From Actinomadura xylanilytica (GTDB lineage Bacteria > Actinomycetota > Actinomycetes > Streptosporangiales > Streptosporangiaceae), in the NCBI RefSeq assembly GCF_030283145.1, contig NZ_JASNWE010000002.1, positions 1,240,001-1,304,000 of the forward strand: a stretch of DNA of 64,000 bases, read 5' to 3'. The notes beneath the pieces are model-generated. The model saw only the letters and a program-made list of their open reading frames with translations. It did not search any database and was not told the origin of the DNA. Positions within the stretch are counted from its first letter, which is position 1, and the number at the start of each line of letters is the position of its first letter. Positions 57,829-64,000 of this stretch are shown in pieces. A program made the position numbers and the translations under genes.

Positions 57829-58704
57829 TCAGGTACGGACGCGATCCCGGTCATCGGGCGCCCAGGGGGTCAGCCGCCGGCCGAGGAACCGGATGATCTC
57901 GGAGAAGATCACGCCGAGCACCGCGACGCAGACGATGCCGACGTACATCACGTCGTTCTGGAACAGCGCCCGCGAATTGAAGATCAGATAGCCCAGCCCC
58001 TCGGTCGCCGCGACGAACTCCGAGGCCACGATGACCAGGACGGACACGCCCGCCGCGATCCGGGTGCCGACCAGGATCTGGGGCAGCGCGCCGGGCAGCA
58101 GCACGTGCCGGAACATCTGCCACCGGCCGGCCCCGAAGACCGTGCCCGCCTCGCGGTACCCCTCCGGGACGGCCAGGAACGCCGACATCGTGGAGATCCA
58201 CACGAAGAAGAAGACGGTGGCGGCGACCAGCGCGAGCTGCGGCCCCTCGCCCAGGCCGAACATGTTGAGGAAGATCGGCAGCAGCGCCAGCTTCGGCACC
58301 ACGTAGAGCGCGTCGAGCAACGGCTCCAGCGCGGCGCGCACCGTCCGCGAGGTGCCCATCACCAGGCCCAGCAGCACGCCGATGCCGGTGCCGAGCAGGA
58401 AGCCGAGGACGACCCGGCGGGTCGTCGCCCAGACGTCCGGCCAGAGCTTGCCGTCCAGGGCGAGGTCCCACCCGTTGGCGACGATCGTGGTCGGCGACGG
58501 GTACAGCCGCGCGTCGATCCAGCCCTGGTCCGAGGCGGTCTGCCACAGCCCGATGAGGACGACGGGGACCGTGATCGCCAGCCCGAGCTCCAGCGTGCGC
58601 CGGCGTGCCGCCGCGCTCGCCGGGGACCGCTCCGCGGGTCCCGGCTCGCGTACGATAATCCGTTCTTCGCCCTGCCCCTTCGGCAAGGCCCGCTGCTCGG
58701 TCAT
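57829..58704 (-). CDS. ABC transporter permease, SsuC/TauC-like
   Basis: 291 aa, ATG 58704 overlapping the ATPase gene's TGA (ATGA). About six membrane helices follow a polar 35-residue N-terminus (GLAITVPVVLIGLWQTASDQG, VVLGFLLGTGIGVLLGLVMG, ALVAATVFFFVWISTMSAFLAV, IAAGVSVLVIVASEFVAA, YVGIVCVAVLGVIFSEII). The EAA loop is YREAGTVFGAGRWQMFRHVLLPGALPQILVGTRIA, which contacts the ATPase. It forms the channel of the importer. Confidence 0.93.
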   Translation of the reverse strand: MTEQRALPKGQGEERIIVREPGPAERSPASAAARRRTLELGLAITVPVVLIGLWQTASDQGWIDARLYPSPTTIVANGWDLALDGKLWPDVWATTRRVVLGFLLGTGIGVLLGLVMGTSRTVRAALEPLLDALYVVPKLALLPIFLNMFGLGEGPQLALVAATVFFFVWISTMSAFLAVPEGYREAGTVFGAGRWQMFRHVLLPGALPQILVGTRIAAGVSVLVIVASEFVAATEGLGYLIFNSRALFQNDVMYVGIVCVAVLGVIFSEIIRFLGRRLTPWAPDDRDRVRT

Positions 58705-59531
58705 CTCCCACCACCTCCGGCCGGCTCGATCTCGCCCCGCAGCAGGTCCCACAGCTCGGCCTTCAGCTCCGCGCACTCGGGCGAGTGCCGGACGTCGCCG
58801 CTGCGGGGACGGCCGAACGGGGGCGTGCGCTCGGCCAGGACGTGGCCGGGGCGGGCGCTCATCACCAGGACCCGGTCGCCGAGGACGATGGCCTCCTCCA
58901 GGCTGTGGGTGACGAACAGGACGGTGCGCCGGTCCGCCTCGCAGATCGCCAGCAGCTCCTCCTGGAGGATGGTGCGCAGTTGCGCGTCGAGCGCGGCGAA
59001 CGGCTCGTCCATCAGCAGGATCTCCGGCTCCACGGCCAGGGCGCGGGCGATCGACACGCGCTGCCGCATGCCGCCCGACAGGGAGGCCGGGTAGGCGTCG
59101 GCGAAGTCGGTCAGCCCCATCCGGGAGAGCCAGTCGCGGGCCCGCTTCGTCGCCTGCTTGCGCGGGACGCCCTGGACGTCCAGGCCGAACCGGACGTTGG
59201 CGAGCACGGTCTTCCAGGGGTAGATGCCGTAGTCCTGGAAGATCATCGCGGCCGGATTCGGGGCCGTGGCGCGGATCTCCAGGCGTCCGGCACTGGGCCG
59301 CAGGAGCCCGGCGACCAGCCGCAGGAACGTCGACTTGCCGCATCCGGACGGTCCGACCAGGCAGCAGAACTCGCCCGCCGCGATGTCGAGGTCGATCGGC
59401 CCCAGGGCGTGCACGTCCGCGCGGCCACGGCGGAACCGGCGCTCGACACCGGTCGCGCTGATCGCGGCGGGCGGTGGCTCCGAATCGTGCCGTGGGATCG
59501 TAGAACCCGTTCTATTTTGGGCGAGTTCCAT
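58701..59531 (-). CDS. ABC transporter ATP-binding protein, SsuB/TauB-like
   Basis: 276 aa; ATG 59531 has GGAGGTGAG upstream. Walker A GPSGCGKST (60-68), Q-loop Q99, signature LSGGM (151-155), Walker B ILLMDEP (171-176) and H-loop VTHSLEEA are all intact. It is first gene of the importer operon (ATPase, permease, binding protein). The promoter has a TATTGT box at 59560-59565 with operator site 6 just upstream, so uptake should be co-regulated with CoA activation. The longer open frame beyond the start is antisense to the CoA-transferase gap. Confidence 0.94.
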   Translation of the reverse strand: MELAQNRTGSTIPRHDSEPPPAAISATGVERRFRRGRADVHALGPIDLDIAAGEFCCLVGPSGCGKSTFLRLVAGLLRPSAGRLEIRATAPNPAAMIFQDYGIYPWKTVLANVRFGLDVQGVPRKQATKRARDWLSRMGLTDFADAYPASLSGGMRQRVSIARALAVEPEILLMDEPFAALDAQLRTILQEELLAICEADRRTVLFVTHSLEEAIVLGDRVLVMSARPGHVLAERTPPFGRPRSGDVRHSPECAELKAELWDLLRGEIEPAGGGGR

Positions 59532-59566
59532 GGTCTCACCTCCAAGGACGCAGTGGAAGCGACAAT

Positions 59567-59581
59567 ATGATGGGTCGTCAG
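59567..59581. promoter_or_regulatory. Operator site 6, ATGAT-GGGTC-GTCAG
   Basis: On the minus strand CTGAC-GACCC-ATCAT; nine of ten arm positions fit a palindrome. It lies directly upstream of the TATTGT box of the ABC operon. The central GACCC is the same as in site 5. Confidence 0.6.
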
Positions 59582-59620
59582 ATCTGTGCAATAGAAAACG
59601 TGGGCCGTCTCCCGGCGATG

Positions 59621-60940
59621 TCAGCCGCCGGGCGTGCCGGAGCCGCCCGGCGCGCCGCCCGGCGCGTCCGGTCCGCCCGGTGTCTTTGGTCCGCCCGGTG
59701 CGCCCAGCGCGCCGGACTCGCGCAGCCGCGCGATCGTCGGCGGGTCGTAGCCGAGCACCTCGCGCAGGATCTCCCCGGTGTGCTCGCCCAGTTCCGGGGC
59801 GCGGCCGGGGACCCGGGTCTCCTCGCCGACGAACCTGATCGGGCTCGGCAACTGGTCGGTGCCGAGGCGCTCGGCCGGCAGCCAGGGCAGGCGGTCCTGG
59901 AACTGCGGGTCGGCGGCCAGCGTCCGGGGCGTGTTCACCGGCCCGATCGGCACGTTGTGCTCGACCCCGAACGCGAGCCACTCGGCGCTGCCGCGGCCGG
60001 CGAAGATCTCCGTCAGCGCGGCGCGCAGCACGGTGTCGCCGACGGCGTGGTCGGCGTAGCGCGAACCCGGATGCCGGTCGAACAGGTCCGGGCGGCCGAC
60101 GGCGACGCAGAAGTTGCGCCAGAGCTCGCGTTCGGAGGCCATGAGCAGGATGTGGCCGTCCGCGGTCGCGTAGAACTGGTAGCGCACCCCGTCGCGCATG
60201 CCGGCCGTCCCGGGCTCGCGGCGCCGGTACCCGTCGGTGCGGTTGCCGGTGACCTCGCTCTCCGGCCGCTCGTAGGCCCGCCAGGTCTCGCTGCGCAGCC
60301 AGTCCATCGACGCGGCGGCGTCCGACTGCGCGACCTCCAGCCGCCCTCCGGCCCCGGTCGCCCGCGCGCGGATGACCGCGGCGAGGATGCCGAGGGCGGC
60401 GAACAGCGGGCCCGCGTTGATGCCCGTCGACGGGTGCTCGGGGATCGCCCAGTGGCCGTCCCCGGCCGGTTCCGGGCGGACGAGCCCGGCCCAGGTGTCG
60501 AAGGCGACGCCGTGGGCCGGCAGGGTGCGGTACGGGCCGGTCTCGCCGTACCCGGAGATGCCGCAGAACACGACGCGCGGATTGACCTTGCTGAGCACCT
60601 CGGGTCCGACGCCCCGGCGTTCCAGGCCGCCCGGCCGCATCGCCTCCACCACGACGTCCGCGCCCCGGGCCAGGTCGAGGAAGACCTCCCGCCCCTCGGC
60701 GGTGCGCAGGTCGAGCACGACGCTGCGCTTGCCCCGGCTGATGTGCAGGTGCATCAGCGACACCCCCGCCACGAGCGGCCAGGTCGTCTCGCGGAGGTAG
60801 TCGCCCCGCGGCGGCTCGACCTTGATCACGTCGGCGCCGAGGTCGGCCAGGTGCGTGGTGACGGCACCGGGCCCGAGCATCGACGCCTCGACGATCCGGA
60901 CCCCGGCGAGTGGCGCGTCGGGCCGGGTGTGAGTTTCCAT
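59621..60940 (-). CDS. CaiB/BaiF-family CoA-transferase (class III)
   Basis: 439 aa from ATG 60940 (METHTRPDAPLAGVRIVEAS), GGAGG 10 nt upstream. Family marks: LADLGADVIKVEPPRGDYLR, NPRVVFCGISGYGETGPYRTLPAHG, the catalytic Asp148 in HGVAFDTWAGL, and late LAADPQFQDRLPW with GEHTGEILREVLGYD. It moves CoA between acyl-CoA and a free acid through a covalent Asp-anhydride. The C-terminus is a Gly/Pro-rich tail with GGPKTPGGPDAPGGAPGGSG. Operator sites 7 and 8 lie at its promoter, so it should be co-regulated with the synthetase and importer. Confidence 0.92.
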   Translation of the reverse strand: METHTRPDAPLAGVRIVEASMLGPGAVTTHLADLGADVIKVEPPRGDYLRETTWPLVAGVSLMHLHISRGKRSVVLDLRTAEGREVFLDLARGADVVVEAMRPGGLERRGVGPEVLSKVNPRVVFCGISGYGETGPYRTLPAHGVAFDTWAGLVRPEPAGDGHWAIPEHPSTGINAGPLFAALGILAAVIRARATGAGGRLEVAQSDAAASMDWLRSETWRAYERPESEVTGNRTDGYRRREPGTAGMRDGVRYQFYATADGHILLMASERELWRNFCVAVGRPDLFDRHPGSRYADHAVGDTVLRAALTEIFAGRGSAEWLAFGVEHNVPIGPVNTPRTLAADPQFQDRLPWLPAERLGTDQLPSPIRFVGEETRVPGRAPELGEHTGEILREVLGYDPPTIARLRESGALGAPGGPKTPGGPDAPGGAPGGSGTPGG

Positions 60941-60993
60941 CGGGACCACGCCTCCGAGAGCCGGCCGGACGGGCGGCACCGGACCGCCCGTTT

Positions 60994-61008
60994 CTGACTG
61001 GCCGTCAG
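60994..61008. promoter_or_regulatory. Operator site 7, CTGAC-TGGCC-GTCAG
   Basis: Perfect arms, extended to TCTGAC/GTCAGA (60993-61009), overlapping a minus-strand TAATCT -10 box (61012-61007) of the CoA-transferase gene. Confidence 0.7.
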
Positions 61009-61029
61009 ATTAGCGCCATGGAGGCAGAA

Positions 61030-61044
61030 CTGAAAGACCGTCAG
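61030..61044. promoter_or_regulatory. Operator site 8, CTGAA-AGACC-GTCAG
   Basis: Nine of ten arm bases fit, 36 bp from site 7, at the expected -35 region of the CoA-transferase promoter. Confidence 0.5.
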
Positions 61045-61106
61045 GTGACCGACCTGCTCCCGGCCCGCCCTCCCGGAAGCCCACGCCGAGGACGCCCCGA
61101 CGCGCA

Positions 61107-61139
61107 GAGGACGGACGAGCGGTCCGCTCGTCCGTCCTC
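61107..61139 (-). terminator. Terminator of the ATP-grasp operon
   Basis: 16 bp perfect arms (61107-61122 with 61124-61139), 27 nt past the stop of the gene at 61166. Confidence 0.75.
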
Positions 61140-61165
61140 ATGGGGGAGTGCCCGAGGGGCCTGTG

Positions 61166-62449
61166 TCAGTAGTGGAACGCCGAGGTCACCTTGGCGCCCT
61201 TGCTCCCCAGGTTGACGACGGAACCCGCCTCGGGCGGCACGGCCCGGCAGAACACACCGCCGTACCCGGCGGGGAAGGCGAAGATCCCCCAGACGGCCCG
61301 CCAGTCCTCGACCACGCCGGTCTCGGGGTCCATGACCGGTTCCGGGACGGGGTCGACGCGGCGCTGGACGATGTAGCCGTCGTCGCAGCCGGCGAGCGTC
61401 TCGGCCCACTCCCGGTCGGTCTGCTCCCAGCCGACCCGGATGCCCCGGCCCGACAGGCCCGCGAACGGTTTGAGGATCATGTGCTCGCGCTCGGCGCGGA
61501 CGCGGTCGACGAGCTCCGGGGTGAGGGTCCGCGTCCAGGGCAGGATGCGGTCGATCAGCGCGTTCTCGTCCGCCGACAGGTCGGCCCGGAAACCGGGGTC
61601 GGACACGAGCGGCAGGCAGCTCTTGAGCGCGAGCATCGCGCTGTTCAGCGGCGTCCAGAGGACGACGTCGCCCTCCTCGTGCGCGCGCATGACGGCTTCG
61701 GCGTACTCCTCGTTGCGCGGGTCCCCGACCAGCTGGTTGACCGAGAAGTAGCGCAGGACGAGGTCGATCGGCCGGTCCTGCACGTACACCCGGCCGCCCT
61801 TGACCCGCACCTCGTCGAGCTCGCCGTACACCAGCTCGACGCCGTACCGGCTCATGGTCTCCTGGAAGGAACGGTGCAGGGACTCGTACGCCGGCATGCC
61901 GCCGATGGCCTCCAGCGTGGCGACGACGGGCGCCTCCTTCCCGGTGGCCTCGGCGAGCTGCGCGGCGATGGCCGCCGGGGTGTCGACGTGCGTCAGGCCG
62001 TGCTCGGCCGCGAACCCGGCGAACGGCTTGGTGGCGAGCAGGGCCCGGTTGACCTCGCTGAGGTCGACGCCGCCGAGCTCGCTGCCGACGTTGAACTCCA
62101 GCAGCCGGAAGTTCGCGCCGTCGTCGTGGAGATCGGCCCGGCCGTACAGGTGCGGCCGGTCGGTGAACCGGAGCATCAGCTCGGCGCGCCGCTCGTCGGC
62201 GCCGATCGCGGCGCAGTACTTGCGGACGTCGCCGCCGAAGAGCCGGTCCGGCAGCGACGCCATCAGGTCGAACAGGCCGGCGACGTCGGCGGCGGCACGG
62301 CGGATCCGGTCCTCCGCGCAGAACAGCGGACGCGGCAGGAGGTAGTCCCGCCAGGCTTGGCCGAACACCTCGGGGAGCTCGGTGTCGGCCATGACGCCGC
62401 GCAGGCCGCCGTCCGTCGTGCAGGCGTCCAGGTACTTCTGGGTGACCAT
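61166..62449 (-). CDS. Circularly permuted ATP-grasp ligase, glutathionylspermidine-synthase-like
   Basis: 427 aa, ATG 62449 with GGAGGAGG upstream. The N-terminal half has RPLFCAEDRIRRAAADVAGLFDLMASLPDRLF and a nucleotide or carboxylate site FRLLEFNVGSELGGVDLSEVNRALL. Later come VELVYGELDEVRVKGGRVYVQDRPIDLVLRYF and a Lys-Gly-rich ATP loop MILKPFAGLSGRGIRVG. The closing YIVQRRVDPVPEPV is also typical. It should make an amide bond using ATP. It is 23 nt after a second ATP-grasp gene in the same operon, which suggests two successive ligations in a small-peptide pathway. Confidence 0.8.
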   Translation of the reverse strand: MVTQKYLDACTTDGGLRGVMADTELPEVFGQAWRDYLLPRPLFCAEDRIRRAAADVAGLFDLMASLPDRLFGGDVRKYCAAIGADERRAELMLRFTDRPHLYGRADLHDDGANFRLLEFNVGSELGGVDLSEVNRALLATKPFAGFAAEHGLTHVDTPAAIAAQLAEATGKEAPVVATLEAIGGMPAYESLHRSFQETMSRYGVELVYGELDEVRVKGGRVYVQDRPIDLVLRYFSVNQLVGDPRNEEYAEAVMRAHEEGDVVLWTPLNSAMLALKSCLPLVSDPGFRADLSADENALIDRILPWTRTLTPELVDRVRAEREHMILKPFAGLSGRGIRVGWEQTDREWAETLAGCDDGYIVQRRVDPVPEPVMDPETGVVEDWRAVWGIFAFPAGYGGVFCRAVPPEAGSVVNLGSKGAKVTSAFHY

Positions 62450-62472
62450 CGGTGGCCTCCTCCTCGTGGTGG

Positions 62473-63732
62473 TCAGGCGTCCGGGGTGACGATCAGGTCC
62501 TTCTCGATCTTCCGGACGGCCTCCCGGTCGGCGTGGATCTGGTCGCTGCTCTCGTGCGCGAGGATGATGTAGCCCATCGTCATGCTGGCGAGCAGGTCGG
62601 TGCTGGCGTCGACGTGGTCGCCGGTCCGCACGACGTGCACCGGCGAGTGGTAGCTCGGCAGCTCGCGGGCCAGGTCGTAGATCTCGGCGTTGCGCACGGT
62701 CCCCGTCGAGTGCGACATCAGGAACACCGCCATGACGTTGCGCCGGAGGGTGTACCCGGGCGGCATCTCGGCGCCGAGCCCCCGGCACACGTCCACGATC
62801 CGGGTGACCTGGCTCCCGCCGGTGGCGATCTCGGTGACGGCGGGGTTGCCCGCGCCCGCGAGCCGCGCGTTGACCTCCACCAGCCGGGGCCCGTCCGAGG
62901 TCATCATGATCTCGGTGTGCGCGGCCCAGTTCCGCAGCCCGACCGCGTCCAGCGCGCCGAGGCCGTAGTCGATCAGGTCGCCGTAGCGGTCGCGGTCGTA
63001 GGGCAGCCACTCGACGCTGTCGTAGACCGCGATGCCCTCGCCGAACGGGATCCGCTTGTACTTGATGATGTCGGTGACCGAGTGCCGCCCGTCGTGGCTG
63101 ACGGTGTCGACGGCGTACTCGGTGCCGGTGAGATGCTCCATGACCAGCACCTCGTCGGTCACCTCGTCGAGCTTGTCGCGGGTGCCGAGCAGCGCCTCGA
63201 ACTGCTCGCGCCAGCCGCGCCCGCCCGGCGCGAGGCTCACCCCGACGGTGGCCGCGCTGGCCGGGGGTTTGATCACCAGGTTCGCACCGGTCAGCCCCTC
63301 CCGCTCGATCCAGCCCGCCGCCTCGTCGGCGTCGCGGGTGCAGATCTGCCGGGGGACCGGCAGGCCCGCGGCGGCGACGGCCTGGTGCATGAGGTACTTG
63401 TGCCGCCGGGCGTCCACCAGCCCGGGGACGTTGGACGACGCGGGCGTCAGGGCGTCCGAGAGCTCCTGCGCCAGGTGCAGCGCCGACTCGAGGCCGGGGA
63501 TGACGGCGATCGGGTTCAGCGCCCGGAGCCGCCCGGTCGTCTCGGCCAGGTCGCCGTGATGGTTGATGATCGCGTCGAAGTTGCCGGGCTCGTGCGCGGC
63601 GTGCAGCGGCGCCCAGGCCGGGACCGCGTAGTCCAGCACGGCCACCGGGCTGAGGCCCGCCGCCCGCAGCGCGGGCGCGATCATCGCCGCCGAGGTGAAG
63701 GGCTGCACGATCGCGACGACTGGTCTGTCCAT
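62473..63732 (-). CDS. ATP-grasp domain ligase (BacD / L-amino-acid ligase-like)
   Basis: 419 aa from ATG 63732 with GAAGG upstream; GTG 63741 adds three residues. An N-terminal Rossmann-like domain (RPVVAIVQPFTSAAMIAPALRAAGL) is followed by the ATP-grasp core: ARRHKYLMHQAVAAAGLPVPRQI, LVIKPPASAATVGVSL with the ATP lysine, VLVMEHLTGTEYAVDTVSHDG, and PRLVEVNARLAGAGNPAVTEIATGGS with the metal-binding Glu/Asn. This is the layout of dipeptide-forming L-amino-acid ligases in natural-product clusters. It is followed by the permuted ATP-grasp gene and preceded by an MFS exporter. Confidence 0.9.
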   Translation of the reverse strand: MDRPVVAIVQPFTSAAMIAPALRAAGLSPVAVLDYAVPAWAPLHAAHEPGNFDAIINHHGDLAETTGRLRALNPIAVIPGLESALHLAQELSDALTPASSNVPGLVDARRHKYLMHQAVAAAGLPVPRQICTRDADEAAGWIEREGLTGANLVIKPPASAATVGVSLAPGGRGWREQFEALLGTRDKLDEVTDEVLVMEHLTGTEYAVDTVSHDGRHSVTDIIKYKRIPFGEGIAVYDSVEWLPYDRDRYGDLIDYGLGALDAVGLRNWAAHTEIMMTSDGPRLVEVNARLAGAGNPAVTEIATGGSQVTRIVDVCRGLGAEMPPGYTLRRNVMAVFLMSHSTGTVRNAEIYDLARELPSYHSPVHVVRTGDHVDASTDLLASMTMGYIILAHESSDQIHADREAVRKIEKDLIVTPDA

Positions 63733-63781
63733 GACGTTCACCTTCGATTCCGGTTGGTCTGTTGGTGACGGGGCCCGGTCC

Positions 63782-64000
63782 TCACTCGGTGTCGGCGGTG
63801 GCCAGCGCGGGCTCGGCGGGCTCCGGCCCGGTGTCCCGGCAGCGCAGCCCCGCGCCCGCCGAGACGAGCACCGCGGCGGCCACCGCGAAGCCTCCGGTGA
63901 GCACCCACACGCCGGAGCCCCAGGCGTGCCACCCGGCCGTGCCGACCAAGGGGCCGACGGCGTAGCCGATCTGCTGCGGTACGGTCGCCGCGCCGATGTA
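63782..64000 (-). CDS. MFS transporter, C-terminal fragment at window edge
   Basis: 73 codons open from base 64000 to the TGA at 63782-63784. They encode the end of a major facilitator protein: YIGAATVPQQIGYAVGPLVG, then the last membrane helix GVWVLTGGFAVAAAVLVSAGAG and a short polar tail ending TADTE. It lies 49 nt upstream of the ATP-grasp operon on the same strand, so it probably exports the ligases' product. The rest is outside the window. Confidence 0.75.
   Translation of the reverse strand, partial: YIGAATVPQQIGYAVGPLVGTAGWHAWGSGVWVLTGGFAVAAAVLVSAGAGLRCRDTGPEPAEPALATADTE

Noticed and set aside
1..64000. CRISPR array, rRNA or tRNA genes
   Set aside because: No regularly spaced repeats and no cloverleaf or rRNA-like stretch was noticed while reading both strands; this was by eye, so a degenerate tRNA could be missed.

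Overview
The window looks like chromosome of a high-GC actinomycete, most likely a Streptosporangiales/Actinomadura-type organism. The evidence is the strong G/C bias at third codon positions, frequent GTG/TTG starts, several leaderless genes with a TANNNT -10 box 6-7 nt before the start codon, a mycothiol-dependent isomerase relative, and families typical of actinomycetes (DUF5753/DUF397 regulator pairs, CU044_5270-type protein, DUF5994, SARP/BTAD regulator). No rRNA, tRNA, CRISPR array or complete transposon was seen.

Layout. 1-4.7 kb: end of a DUF5753 regulator with its DUF397 partner, two small ORFs, a CocE-type hydrolase and a DUF4241 protein (both apparently frameshifted), and peptide deformylase (def). 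4.56-9.4 kb: a rearranged def/metE locus. The divergent def - cobalamin riboswitch - metE junction is present twice. The left copy keeps def but has a deleted riboswitch and a metE fragment. The right copy has a truncated def, an intact riboswitch and an intact metE. About 1.5 kb of foreign, lower-GC DNA lies between. 9.5-18 kb: chorismate mutase, an anti-sigma-like ATPase pair facing an XRE regulator, a MerR regulator with its target promoter and a maleylpyruvate-isomerase-like gene, a degenerate nitrilase-fold protein, a SUKH protein and a DUF1963 protein. 18-25 kb: membrane Ser/Thr kinase, nucleotidyltransferase, a large SARP-ATPase regulator and an FAD monooxygenase. 25-36 kb: DUF5994 pair, secreted PHB-depolymerase-like esterase, DEAD-box helicase with a cold-shock protein, a two-component system, secreted SGNH hydrolase, a gene chimera (LuxR-type ATPase 5' part joined to an SDR 3' part), sulfotransferase and DsbA/FrnE pair. 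36-52 kb: three ECF sigma factors with partners, a large TPR protein, an alpha/beta hydrolase, a PadR regulator, a glycosyltransferase with an N-terminal zinc-knuckle-like motif, a TetR/DHA2 efflux pair and an L,D-transpeptidase.

52.3-61 kb: the most coherent system. A TetR regulator is followed by an NDP-forming acyl-CoA synthetase, an amidohydrolase, a SsuA/TauA-type ABC importer (three genes) and a CaiB/BaiF CoA-transferase. Every promoter in this block carries a copy of the palindrome CTGAC-N5-GTCAG, eight sites in all, usually in pairs. This predicts one TetR-controlled regulon for uptake, CoA activation and breakdown of an unidentified organic acid.

61.1-64 kb: two ATP-grasp ligases (one of the circularly permuted, glutathionylspermidine-synthase-like type) and the end of an MFS exporter. 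They look like the edge of a small peptide or amide natural-product cluster that continues past the window.

All family names come from motif recognition by eye. No database search was run.
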